This document shows, in pieces, positions 51,091 to 60,306 of a stretch of DNA of 64,000 nucleotides (position 1 is its first letter; every line of letters begins with the position of its first letter). A program made the translations under genes and the position numbers. The notes beneath the pieces are model-generated. The model did not search any database, was not told the DNA's origin, and was given only the letters and a program-made list of their open reading frames with translations. Origin of the DNA: CAG-873 sp910578365 (GTDB taxonomy: Bacteria; Bacteroidota; Bacteroidia; Bacteroidales; Muribaculaceae); the NCBI GenBank assembly GCA_951635545.1, contig OX620685.1, forward strand, positions 1,426,001-1,490,000, read 5' to 3'.

Positions 51091-53556
51091 TTACGGTAAA
51101 GAAATCTTCAAATTATCTATAATCACACCGCATTCAACCAGATTGACTACATACAAGCCTTTGGGTAATCCGGACAAGTTCACTTCACAAACTTTCTCAC
51201 CTTCGTATACATCAATAGTTTTGACTATACGGGCGGTATTGGCATCGCTGATTGTAATCAACGTAGGAGTAGTCCGGACAACTGTCTTTTTAAGCTCAAC
51301 CTTTAGAACAGACTGCTGTAGTATATCATTGTTTCTCACAAATGATTGGGATATAGAACCATCCTCATCGATTTCAAGCGGGATTGCCATCATAAAGAAA
51401 GGAAGTTGCACATGCATTCCGTCAATCGTCTTTCCATTCGCGTCTTTCATAACCAAATCAAAGTGCAAAAAATTACCAAGACCCACATTATTTTGGAATG
51501 AAACCACATTGAGAACCACAGATTCATTAGGTTTCAAAGGAATTCTATTACATTGGTAATGTGAACTGATTGGCAAATGAACACAATCGTCATATATGAG
51601 AGGAAGGCCTGATTGCCAGCACGAGTCGGCACCAGAATCAACCCATCTGTTATATAATTCAAGGGGCATTTCTAAAAGAGCGTTATGCTGTCCAATCGTT
51701 TCATCATCAAATACAAAAGACAGATTATATAGGGCGGTACTACTTAAATTATTTCTCATAATGAAAGCAGTACGAATACATGTGGAACTGCCATGATCCG
51801 CATACTTAGGCAGAAGGACGTTACGTACTGCAATACTTCTATCACTCCTGGTTGTCTGATTAAAATCGCCATAGGATGGGTGTGTATGCATCTTAATTAT
51901 GCCGTTGTTTGTCGCAATCTCTGCACAGATTGATACACTGCCCAAAGGATTATCGCTATTGATAACATCCTGTAGTCTAGAAGACAATTGCCAAGGTATT
52001 TCAATCACGGTACTTGAGAATGCCGGTATCGAAGGTAATGAAACAGCTCCGATATAACCTCCGGTAGAAATTGATGACAAATGTTCTAGCCCCATAACGA
52101 CATCAGAACGCAAATTAAGGCTATTAAAACTCCAGGCTACATGAACTTTTTTATCTTCGGGGCTGGCTTTCCATGAATTATTGTGAACTCTGACATAAAC
52201 ATAAGCTTTGCTGGAGCTTATTATATTATTTCCTTCATCTTCCGGACCAGTACGAATCCATATATCCGGACTATTCCAAGAGGTATCCGAATGATGTAAA
52301 TAATTCCAACCTTGGTTTTGTTTTTCCTCATCAGCTATATATAGTTCATCGGACGATAGAATATAATCCATGTTAAGCATATTTGCAAACTTCGATGAAC
52401 TGCTGTAATACTGCGGATTAGCTGTAAATTTCCGACGTTCATATACATTATTGAATGCCTCAAGCATGGATATGTAGCCATCTTCATTATAATCAGAGCC
52501 AACATTAGTTCCATACGGATCAACCCTATTTATTGCGGATATCCACAGATACGGAAAGTCGTAGCATGATTCTCCGTGCAGACGAGTCATTTCTTGCTTC
52601 TTTCCGCAGGCAGTTGTTACAAACACACCCTCTTTCTTGAACTCTGCAGGATAATCGCCGGAATAGTTGTAAGCCAATACAATATTTTTCAAACAATCAC
52701 GGTCGAGAATCGGCTGCAACATAGTTGCCAACTTATTTTTGGTAACTATATTATTGTCCTCCGGTCTATTGTCCTCCCAAAAGTACAGCATTGTTCCATC
52801 TTCGTTGCTGCGCTCGGCCGGACCTTTTAGAAATAGGAAGAACATGTCGTCATCCGATATTTTCTCTGCCATACTGTTAACTACATTCTGGAAATTAGTA
52901 GATGTTGAAGCCCCGGTAACATCTTTTTCACCGTCACCATCAAGGTCAGGATTCGAATCTACCATCTCATCATCAGAGTCAAGCATATCGGCAAACGGTA
53001 CTCCGCCGTCATTAAACAATACCTCGATATTTTCTTTAGGAACACCGTAAGTAATACGCAATGTATTGTAAATGTATGCACAATCATTCCAGTCATACTC
53101 TGAATTCAAGTTGACGTTACCACCCCCATTTACGATAAGAGCGTATATATTACCCCGGAATTTTGTCGGTCGTTGTCCTGCGGCAAAACTCGGGGCAGAC
53201 AGAGCTGGAGTTTTCATTGGCGGCTTCTCAACCTTGTACGGACGCATGCGAACTTTAGGCGGGAAACGGCGTTTTTCTTTCGATACCGACACAGCATCAC
53301 TTTCTCCGTCTTTTGGAATAGAGATTAGATAACAGTTGTGTGCCCAAGCCTTTGTAGGCTCAACATCTACGAAAAACTGCCACAGACTATCATCGTCAGT
53401 TTCACAGATGTAATAGTTTGCTCCGGTTTCGGTTATTTGCCCCGACACAATTTCGTACGCATCTTCTTCACTGACAGGCCCGGCAATAGCACTTTCAGCG
53501 GTCAGGAACAACATCGCAATTATTGCTGCGATAGTGTGATAAATACTTTTTTTCAT
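51091..53556 (-). CDS. secreted caspase-fold (C13/C14-like) protein lacking the catalytic His and Cys
   Basis: An 821-residue exported protein. Signal peptide (residues 1-25), a propeptide-like segment (EEDAYEIVSGQITETGANYY), then a caspase-like domain at about 135-375: RGNIYALIVNGGGNVN, DWNDCAYIYNTLRITYGVPK, DLDGDGEKDVTGASTSTNFQ, FVTTACGKKQEMTRL, FPYLWISAINRVDPYGTNVG, YNEDGYISMLEAFNNVYERR. In active relatives one expects an Asp-His-Gly motif after FF(I/L)F and a Cys in a CYSG motif. Here the sequence reads FFLFLKGPAE (about 239-248) and LAYNYSGD (about 294-301), so His and Cys are replaced. The remainder has beta-sandwich domains and a C-terminal sorting-like tail (LSGLPKGLYVVNLVECGVII). It is probably a non-catalytic binding protein or decoy. 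Confidence 0.78.
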   Translation of the reverse strand: MKKSIYHTIAAIIAMLFLTAESAIAGPVSEEDAYEIVSGQITETGANYYICETDDDSLWQFFVDVEPTKAWAHNCYLISIPKDGESDAVSVSKEKRRFPPKVRMRPYKVEKPPMKTPALSAPSFAAGQRPTKFRGNIYALIVNGGGNVNLNSEYDWNDCAYIYNTLRITYGVPKENIEVLFNDGGVPFADMLDSDDEMVDSNPDLDGDGEKDVTGASTSTNFQNVVNSMAEKISDDDMFFLFLKGPAERSNEDGTMLYFWEDNRPEDNNIVTKNKLATMLQPILDRDCLKNIVLAYNYSGDYPAEFKKEGVFVTTACGKKQEMTRLHGESCYDFPYLWISAINRVDPYGTNVGSDYNEDGYISMLEAFNNVYERRKFTANPQYYSSSSKFANMLNMDYILSSDELYIADEEKQNQGWNYLHHSDTSWNSPDIWIRTGPEDEGNNIISSSKAYVYVRVHNNSWKASPEDKKVHVAWSFNSLNLRSDVVMGLEHLSSISTGGYIGAVSLPSIPAFSSTVIEIPWQLSSRLQDVINSDNPLGSVSICAEIATNNGIIKMHTHPSYGDFNQTTRSDRSIAVRNVLLPKYADHGSSTCIRTAFIMRNNLSSTALYNLSFVFDDETIGQHNALLEMPLELYNRWVDSGADSCWQSGLPLIYDDCVHLPISSHYQCNRIPLKPNESVVLNVVSFQNNVGLGNFLHFDLVMKDANGKTIDGMHVQLPFFMMAIPLEIDEDGSISQSFVRNNDILQQSVLKVELKKTVVRTTPTLITISDANTARIVKTIDVYEGEKVCEVNLSGLPKGLYVVNLVECGVIIDNLKISLP

Positions 53557-53759
53557 GGTAAAATCTGTTAGTCCAACTTGATGTGATATTTAGTAAATCC
53601 AGCCTTCATATTGATTGCCGTCGGTGGTTCCGTCCGGCAGATATGCGTCAGCAACGGAGCCGATATTTTGTGGCTTCATCGTCGGTGCTGAACACGTGTT
53701 GTGAACGGAGCGTGGTTCGGATTGATCGACTTCATACGCAGTTGTGTTTTTGTCTGCGG

Positions 53760-53790
53760 CAAATATAAAGTATATTTTTGAATTTTGCAA
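53760..53790 (-). promoter_or_regulatory. promoter of the pseudo-caspase gene
   Basis: On the minus strand TTG (53788-53790), 20 bases, then TATATTTG (53760-53767). The leader to the ATG at 53556 is about 200 bases and contains two short reading frames, 53676-53735 (19 residues) and 53590-53679 (29 residues), overlapping by ATGA. Confidence 0.5.
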
Positions 53791-53951
53791 CTATAATTCA
53801 AACTTTTTTTTATTATAGTAGCAAACTTCTGTATATCAAATGGGAGTAATTGCAATTTGCACAGAGGTTGAATAAGTGGATAATATGCAAAATAAAATAT
53901 TGTAAACTACTGATTTTTGACTGACTATAGTATCTACTGTGGTGTTTGTAG

Positions 53952-54099
53952 CCTCCTGTCGTCCCGACAGGAGGGCTGGTGCCCGTGTTGCCACGGACAT
54001 AAAATTATATTCGGGTGTTTTATATGCTTGCACTATGGAGGCAAGGATGCTTCCACTTTTGTGGGTGTGCGTGGCGCCCACCGTCGAGGACGACGGTGG
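53952..54099. repeat. palindromic units in the gap before the phosphate transporter
   Basis: The 560-base gap holds no gene that I can support. CCTCCTGTCG/CGACAGGAGG (53952-53974) shares the core CCTGTCGTCCCGACAGG with the hairpin at 48914. A second palindrome CCACCGTCG/CGACGGTGG (54078-54099) is followed by GGTACAAGG, similar to the GGGTACAAC after the 48914 hairpin. They may be members of a small repeat family. Confidence 0.45.
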
Positions 54100-54119
54100 G
54101 GTACAAGGTATATTGGTGT

Positions 54120-55964
54120 TTAAGCCGTTTTTTTGCGGAACTGCTCGCGGAGGCTGTCGATTACATTTATGATGTAGTCGCCGGTGCGCTCCAGGTCGCT
54201 GATGATATCCATATAGTATATGCCGGCCTGGTATGCGTAGTGCTGTTTGTTGATGTTCTCCACGTTTGCGTTGCGCAGAGTGTTGCGCATATTGTTTATC
54301 TCGCGTTCCTTGTTGTACGACTGCATCAGCGTACTCTGGCTTACATTCTCAATGTCGCTCAGCTGGCTGTTCATCAACTCCATTGCCTCTTTGACGTAGT
54401 TGTACATGGTGTCGATGTTGTGATAGATTTCGTCGTTGAATTCGGCGTGGCTTTCGATTTTTCGAGCCATTATTTTGCCGATACCCAGACAGCAGTCGGC
54501 AATGCTTTCGATTTCGGCAATTATGGTGAGCATGCCTGCAATCTTCATCTTGCCTTCGTTTGAAAGCCGTCCTTCGGCGCATCGGTTCAGATACTGGGCT
54601 ATTTCGAGTTCCATGCGGTCCGATATGTCTTCGTATTTTTCAATGCGCGAATACAGGTTGTTGTATTCCTCGGAGCCTTCCTGTGTGTGAATCAGAGTCT
54701 GCCCCATAGTAATCATGCGCCCAACACGCTGGGCGTATACGCTGATTTCTTTTTCGGCCTGGGCAATGTTGAGTTCGGCTGCGTTCATAAGGCCGCCGCG
54801 TATGAACTTGAGGCTGAATTCCTCTTCGTCGCCTTTCTTCTTGTTGGGTACCAGCCACTCTACCATGCGCACATACAGTTTTGTGAACCATATCATTATG
54901 CCGAGGTTGACCAGATTGAATGTGGTGTGGAATATCGACAGTCCGAACGATACGCTCATTTGCATCTGTGCCACAGCCATCTGAGCGGCGCTCACGCGCT
55001 GGTATAGGTCGTTGCCCGCGGGCAGCGAGTTGTTGAACAGGTTGTTGTACACCTGCGGGTCGGTTGCTTCGAGGCCGTTTACGAAGCCAAACAGGGCGTT
55101 GGGGTCGCTCTGGCCTATGGTTTCGGTGAGCCATGCGTTAAAATTGGCGAACGGAATGAATATGCACACACACCATATAGTGCCCAGAAAGTTGAACAGC
55201 AGATGCCCCATGGCGGTACGCTTTGCTGCCACATTACCGCTCATCGAGGCCAGAATGGGGGTGATGGTGGTACCGATGTTGGAGCCAAGCACAAGCGCGC
55301 AGGCCAGGTCGTAGCCAATCCAGCCCTTGCTGCACATAATCAGTGTGATGGCGAAGGTGGCCGCCGACGACTGTATCACCATTGTCAGCAGCAGGCCAAC
55401 CAGCAGGAATATCAATATGGAGGTGATGCCCATCGAGGCGTAATGTTTCAGGTAGGCGAACATGTCGGGGTTGCTCTGCAGGTCGGGCACGTAGGCGCTA
55501 ATCATGTCCAGACCCATGAACAGGAAGCTGAAACCTATAAGGAATTCACCCATGCTCTTGGCCTTGCTCTTATTGGACAGCAGCAACACTACTGCCACGG
55601 CAATAAGCGGCATCACAAAAGTGGAGATGTTGACTTTGAATCCGAACAGGGCTATAACCCATGCTGTAAAGGTGGTACCTACGTTGGCACCCATTATCAC
55701 CGCCATCGACTGAGCCAAGGTCATCAGGCCGGCATTCACGAAACTTACCACCATTACAGTGGAGGCCGATGAACTCTGAATCAATGCGGTGATTGCAAAG
55801 CCGGTGAGTGTGCCGGTAAAGCGGTTGCGGGTCATGGCCGACAGGATGTTACGCAGGCGGTCACCGGCGGCCTTTTGCAAACCTTCACTCATTACCTTCA
55901 TGCCGTAAAGAAACAAACCTACAGCTCCGAGAAGGCATAAAAAATCAAAAATACTATAGTCCAT
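54120..55964 (-). CDS. Na/Pi cotransporter with PhoU-like domain
   Basis: A 614-residue inner-membrane protein of the NptA/PNaS family. The two inverted transport repeats show the QSSSA signature (TALIQSSSASTVMVVSFVNA, then MVIQSSAATFAITLIM) and the GANVGTTFTAW / GSNIGTTITPIL motifs. From about residue 400 a cytoplasmic helical PhoU-like region follows (AEKEISVYAQRVGRMITMGQ). It moves phosphate across the membrane with sodium; many bacterial members export phosphate. The alkaline phosphatase at 57689 is close but on the other strand. Confidence 0.92.
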   Translation of the reverse strand: MDYSIFDFLCLLGAVGLFLYGMKVMSEGLQKAAGDRLRNILSAMTRNRFTGTLTGFAITALIQSSSASTVMVVSFVNAGLMTLAQSMAVIMGANVGTTFTAWVIALFGFKVNISTFVMPLIAVAVVLLLSNKSKAKSMGEFLIGFSFLFMGLDMISAYVPDLQSNPDMFAYLKHYASMGITSILIFLLVGLLLTMVIQSSAATFAITLIMCSKGWIGYDLACALVLGSNIGTTITPILASMSGNVAAKRTAMGHLLFNFLGTIWCVCIFIPFANFNAWLTETIGQSDPNALFGFVNGLEATDPQVYNNLFNNSLPAGNDLYQRVSAAQMAVAQMQMSVSFGLSIFHTTFNLVNLGIMIWFTKLYVRMVEWLVPNKKKGDEEEFSLKFIRGGLMNAAELNIAQAEKEISVYAQRVGRMITMGQTLIHTQEGSEEYNNLYSRIEKYEDISDRMELEIAQYLNRCAEGRLSNEGKMKIAGMLTIIAEIESIADCCLGIGKIMARKIESHAEFNDEIYHNIDTMYNYVKEAMELMNSQLSDIENVSQSTLMQSYNKEREINNMRNTLRNANVENINKQHYAYQAGIYYMDIISDLERTGDYIINVIDSLREQFRKKTA

Positions 55965-56134
55965 TATTGTACTGTAATTGGGCTTTGTGGTTGCGAAGAG
56001 GAACTTCGCGGCACAAAGTTAATGATTTTTTAATAATAATTAAACAAAAACTGATTAGTTTTGCGAAATAATTTGTAATTTTGCTATATCTGACCTCAGC
56101 GGAGGCTATTGCCACCACTGAGGATGTATCGAAT

Positions 56135-57658
56135 ATGCTCAATCTTACTCCGTTATTAAAATATTATTTCAACCGCCGTGTCAAGGCTGCACGCAGCTGG
56201 ACCGGACATGTGAAGGCCGTGCAGACGGCCCAGATGCTGCGTCTGGCGGCAATGGCCCGCGATACGGCCTACGGACGGCTGCACCGCTTCGACGGCATTA
56301 AGTCATACGCCGACTTTGCCGGACGCCTGCCGGTGACTGACTATGAAACCCTGAGGCCCGACATAATGCGTATGCTGGCCGGCGAAAGCGATATTCTGTG
56401 GCCCGGACGATGCAGGCGCTTTGCCCAGTCGTCGGGCACTTCGGAGGGCAAGAGCAAGTATATTCCGGTGACGGACCACTCGCTCAGGCTGAACCACTAC
56501 GCCGGCGGCCGCGATGTAGTGGCGCATTATCTGAGCCTGTACCCCGACTCGCGTCTGTTCGCCGGCAAGGCTTTTATACTCGGAGGCAGTTTCGCCAACG
56601 AACTGAGTAAGGCCGAAAATCCGGCCGGAGCCAGAATCGGCGACCTCTCGGCTCATCTTATCGAGGCCATAAATCCGCTGGCAGGCTTGCTGCGCATACC
56701 CTCGCGCGATGTCGCTCTTATGCCGGACTGGACTACCAAACTGACTCTGCTGGTGCAGAACTCAGCACACGAAGATGTCACCAACATCTCGGGAGTTCCC
56801 TCGTGGTTTATGACTGTGCTGCGGCAGGTAATTGAATACACCGGCGCCGACAATATCCACGATGTATGGCCCAATCTGGAGGTCTTTTTCCACGGAGGCA
56901 TATCATTCGAGCCATATCGCGAGCAGTATGCCCGCCTGACCGACCCCGCCCGCATGCGCTATCTCGAAACTTACAATGCCTCGGAAGGCTTCTTTGGCGT
57001 GCAGACTTCGCGCGAACACGGTGCCATGCAACTGCTGCTTGACACCGGGGTGTTCTATGAGTTCCGTCCGCTCGATGCCGACCCGTTCGACCCCGAGGCT
57101 CCCCTGCCGGCCTGGAAAGTAGAGCAGGGCCAAACATATGCTTTGCTGATAAGCTCGTGCAACGGTCTGTGGCGTTACTCCATAGGCGATACGGTGACTG
57201 TACATAGCGTCGACCCGCTGATGATTTCCATTGCCGGGCGCACCAGCCACTACATCAATGCCTTCGGTGAGGAACTGATGGTACACAATGCAGACAAGGC
57301 CCTGGCCATGGCTTGCAAAGCTACCGGCGCAAGAGTGTCGGACTATACCGCCGCTCCGGTATATACCACTGATTCGAGCCGCGGTCACCACCAGTGGCTT
57401 ATAGAGTGGACTACTCCGCCGCACGACATTGAGGCATTCGCCGACATGCTCGACAGCTGCCTTTGCCGCGTGAACTCAGACTATCAGGCTAAGCGCACCG
57501 GCAATATTTTTCTGGCCCGGCTCACCATCACCACTGCGCGCACCGGCCTCTTCGACAGCTGGCTCGCAAGCACCGGCAAACTCGGCGGCCAGCGCAAGGT
57601 GCCACGCCTGCAGAACGACAGACGTATAATCGAGGCCATGCTCCGCCTCAACAACTGA
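56135..57658 (+). CDS. GH3-auxin-responsive-promoter-family acyl-adenylase
   Basis: A 507-residue enzyme of the ANL superfamily type related to plant GH3 acyl-amido synthetases. Motifs: RLPVTDYETLRPDIMRMLAG, FAQSSGTSEGKSKYIPVTD (ATP/phosphate loop), SGVPSWFMTVLRQVIEYTG, YLETYNASEGFFGVQ (adenylate binding) and GLWRYSIGDTVTVHS. It probably joins a small carboxylic acid to an amino acid; the substrates are unknown in bacteria. The ATG at 56135 is chosen because the TTG start at 56081 lies within the -7 box TAATTTTG (56076-56083). Confidence 0.88.
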   Translation: MLNLTPLLKYYFNRRVKAARSWTGHVKAVQTAQMLRLAAMARDTAYGRLHRFDGIKSYADFAGRLPVTDYETLRPDIMRMLAGESDILWPGRCRRFAQSSGTSEGKSKYIPVTDHSLRLNHYAGGRDVVAHYLSLYPDSRLFAGKAFILGGSFANELSKAENPAGARIGDLSAHLIEAINPLAGLLRIPSRDVALMPDWTTKLTLLVQNSAHEDVTNISGVPSWFMTVLRQVIEYTGADNIHDVWPNLEVFFHGGISFEPYREQYARLTDPARMRYLETYNASEGFFGVQTSREHGAMQLLLDTGVFYEFRPLDADPFDPEAPLPAWKVEQGQTYALLISSCNGLWRYSIGDTVTVHSVDPLMISIAGRTSHYINAFGEELMVHNADKALAMACKATGARVSDYTAAPVYTTDSSRGHHQWLIEWTTPPHDIEAFADMLDSCLCRVNSDYQAKRTGNIFLARLTITTARTGLFDSWLASTGKLGGQRKVPRLQNDRRIIEAMLRLNN

Positions 57659-57688
57659 TTTTGAATATATTATATAGTATCAACAAGT

Positions 57689-59104
57689 ATGAAAAGCTAT
57701 AAAGCAATAATAGGTTCAATAATTCTGGCTGCGGCTCTTCCTACAGGCGTATTCGCGGCCGAAAACAATACTGCCGAGCCGCAGGCAAAATATATATTTT
57801 ATTTTATAGGTGACGGTATGGGCATGGGCCCGGTGATGGCGGCTCAGAACTACAACCGTATGGTACTGGGCAATTCTACTCCGCTGACCATGATGCAGAT
57901 GCCGGTGGTCGGATGGTGTCAGACATACTCTTTTTCATCGCCGGTGACCGACTCGGCAGCCGCAGGCACCGCTCTTTCGACCCGCACCAAAACCCGCAAC
58001 GGCATGCTGGGCATGGGCCCCGACACAGTAGCGGTGACTTCCATAGCCAAAGAACTGCACGACCTGGGCTACGGCGTAGGTCTGGTTACCACCGTAGCGG
58101 CCGATGATGCAACCCCGGGCGCTTTCTACGCCCATGTGCCATCGCGCAAAATGAGTTATGAAATCGATGTGCAGGGGGTAGAATCGGGCTATGAATATAT
58201 AGCCGGTGCGTCGTATGGCGGTTTCAAGGACAAGGACGGCAATCCAACGGACCTGCAGCAACGCATGGACGCGGCCGGAATCAGCATAAAGTACGGAGCC
58301 GATGCCCTTGGCCCCCACGACAGCCGCCGCGTAATGATTTTCGGCGACCAGACCTCGCACCCCTGGGATTTGGGCTATACCGTTGACTCTATAGCCGGCG
58401 CCCTGACTCTGCCGGCCCTTACCGCCGACTGCCTGGCTCACCTGGAGAAATACTCGCCCGACCGCTTCTTTATGATGGTAGAAGGTGGCAACATCGACCA
58501 CGCACTCCACGGCAATGACGGCGGCGCCGCCATTAAGGAGGTGCTCAACTTCGACCAGGCTCTCGCCCTGGCCTTTGACTTTTATGGCAAGCACCCCGAC
58601 AGAACCCTGATTGTGGTCACCGCCGACCACGACACCGGCGGCATGGCGCTGGGCACGAATTATCTCGGCTATAACAACAAACTTGAACTTTTCGACCACC
58701 AGCGTGTTTCAAAAGAGGCGTTCAGCGAATATTGCAAAAGCATACTCAACTCGCGCCGCATCTACACTTGGGACGATATGAAGGAATATCTTGCCGACCG
58801 TCTTGGCCTTTTCGGGGCTATCAAGGTAACCCCGGAGCGCGAGAAAGAACTCAAGGACATGTTTATCATCACATTCGAACAGCGCAACGGCCAAGACCAG
58901 AAGACCCTGTATGCCAACTTCAACGAATTTGCAGTTGCGGTTTTCCGAACCCTCAACGACATGGCCGGGGTGGGCTTCACTACAACCAGTCACAGCGGCA
59001 ATCCTGTGCCTGTGTTCACCGCCGGAGCAGGTGCCGACCTGTTCAAGGGCTTCAACAATAATACTGAACTGCCTCAGAAGATAATGCAGTCTGTAAGGCC
59101 TTAA
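57689..59104 (+). CDS. alkaline phosphatase
   Basis: A 471-residue exported phosphomonoesterase. Signal peptide MKSYKAIIGSIILAAALPTG, metal ligand Asp42 in FYFIGDGMGMG, nucleophile Ser89 in SSPVTDSAAAGTALS, FFMMVEGGNIDHALHGND and LIVVTADHDTGGMALGTN for the zinc sites, and TTTSHSGNPVPVF for the last His. It releases phosphate from organic esters in the periplasm. It may be functionally linked to the Na/Pi transporter at 54120. Confidence 0.93.
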   Translation: MKSYKAIIGSIILAAALPTGVFAAENNTAEPQAKYIFYFIGDGMGMGPVMAAQNYNRMVLGNSTPLTMMQMPVVGWCQTYSFSSPVTDSAAAGTALSTRTKTRNGMLGMGPDTVAVTSIAKELHDLGYGVGLVTTVAADDATPGAFYAHVPSRKMSYEIDVQGVESGYEYIAGASYGGFKDKDGNPTDLQQRMDAAGISIKYGADALGPHDSRRVMIFGDQTSHPWDLGYTVDSIAGALTLPALTADCLAHLEKYSPDRFFMMVEGGNIDHALHGNDGGAAIKEVLNFDQALALAFDFYGKHPDRTLIVVTADHDTGGMALGTNYLGYNNKLELFDHQRVSKEAFSEYCKSILNSRRIYTWDDMKEYLADRLGLFGAIKVTPEREKELKDMFIITFEQRNGQDQKTLYANFNEFAVAVFRTLNDMAGVGFTTTSHSGNPVPVFTAGAGADLFKGFNNNTELPQKIMQSVRP

Positions 59105-59141
59105 ATATCTATTAGTACCAATCTCTTTAATCTCTCTCATT

Positions 59142-60248
59142 ATGATCATCGGAGTACCAAAAGAAATCAAAAACAACGAAAATCGCGTGGCAGTGACTCC
59201 CGCGGGTGTAAAAGAACTCGTAGCCCATGGCCACACCGTGTATGTACAGCATACAGCCGGTGAGGGCAGCGGATTCAGCGACGACGAATACGCGGCAGCC
59301 GGCGCCACTATCCTGCCTACTATCGAGGATACCTACGCGATAGCCGAAATGATCATCAAGGTAAAAGAACCAATCGAACCCGAATACAAGCTTGTGCGCA
59401 AGGGCCAGATTCTGTTCACCTATCTCCACTTCGCCTCCGACGAGGCCCTAACTCTTGCCATGGTCGAATCCGGTGCCACCTGTATCGCTTACGAAACCGT
59501 ACGCGACCGCCGTGGCACACTGCCCCTGCTTATACCCATGAGCGAGGTGGCAGGCCGAATGTCGGTGCAGGAAGGCGCCCGCTTTCTCGAAAAGCCCCAG
59601 GGCGGCAAAGGCAAACTCATAGGAGGTGTGCCCGGTGTAAAGCCCGCCAAGGTTCTTATTCTCGGTGCCGGTGTAGTAGGCCGCAATGCCGCGCTTATGG
59701 CCGCCGGGCTGGGCGGTGATGTAACCATCGCCGATATTTCGCTGCCCACGCTGCGCCATGTGGCCGATACCATGCCCGCCAATGTCAAGACCCTTTACTC
59801 CTCGCGCCACAATATAGAGGCCGAACTGCCTTCGGTCGACTTGGTCATAGGCTCCGTGCTCATTCCCGGCGCAAAAGCTCCGCATCTGCTCACAGCCGAC
59901 ATGCTGAAACTCATGCAGCCCGGCACCGTAATCGTCGATGTGGCCATCGACCAGGGCGGCTGCTTCGAAACTTCGCACCCCACCACCCATGCCGAGCCTA
60001 TATACGTGCGCGACAACATTGTACACTATGCCGTGGCCAATATCCCCGGCGCAGTGCCTTATACATCCACACTGGCCCTTACAAACGCCACTCTTCCATA
60101 CGCCCTGCGGATCGCCGACATGGGTTGGATAGACGCCTGCAAAGCCGACCCCGGTCTGGCCGAGGGTGTGAACATCGTCGACGGCAAGGTCACCTTCAAA
60201 GGCGTGGCCGAGGCATGGGGGCTCGATTACCACGAACTTAAACTGTAA
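59142..60248 (+). CDS. ald: alanine dehydrogenase
   Basis: NAD-dependent interconversion of L-alanine with pyruvate and ammonia. The 368-residue protein has the N-terminal signature IIGVPKEIKNNENRVAVTPA, KVKEPIEPEYKLVRKGQILF (with substrate Lys), the Rossmann motif VLILGAGVVGRNAALMAAGL, and the NAD-binding VIVDVAIDQGGCFETSHPTT. The length and motifs are fully standard. It starts 37 bases after the phosphatase gene. Confidence 0.95.
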   Translation: MIIGVPKEIKNNENRVAVTPAGVKELVAHGHTVYVQHTAGEGSGFSDDEYAAAGATILPTIEDTYAIAEMIIKVKEPIEPEYKLVRKGQILFTYLHFASDEALTLAMVESGATCIAYETVRDRRGTLPLLIPMSEVAGRMSVQEGARFLEKPQGGKGKLIGGVPGVKPAKVLILGAGVVGRNAALMAAGLGGDVTIADISLPTLRHVADTMPANVKTLYSSRHNIEAELPSVDLVIGSVLIPGAKAPHLLTADMLKLMQPGTVIVDVAIDQGGCFETSHPTTHAEPIYVRDNIVHYAVANIPGAVPYTSTLALTNATLPYALRIADMGWIDACKADPGLAEGVNIVDGKVTFKGVAEAWGLDYHELKL

Positions 60249-60253
60249 TAACG

Positions 60254-60287
60254 GAGGGTGTTGCAGAAAGTTCTGCAACACCCTCGC
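60254..60287 (+). terminator. terminator of ald
   Basis: A hairpin GAGGGTGTTGCAG / CTGCAACACCCTC with a 6-base loop, starting a few bases after the ald stop. The T-run is weak. Confidence 0.65.
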
Positions 60288-60306
60288 TTCCAACTACATT
60301 CATCGC

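Noticed and set aside
49922..51559. 545-residue plus-strand frame spanning IS630 copy B and the end of the pseudo-caspase gene
   Set aside because: It runs antisense through a transposase and across the IS boundary, so it cannot be an ancestral gene; the IS630 part recurs antisense in copy A.
48914..54099. CRISPR array made of the repeated palindromes
   Set aside because: There are only three dispersed, imperfect units with no regular spacers, and no cas genes.
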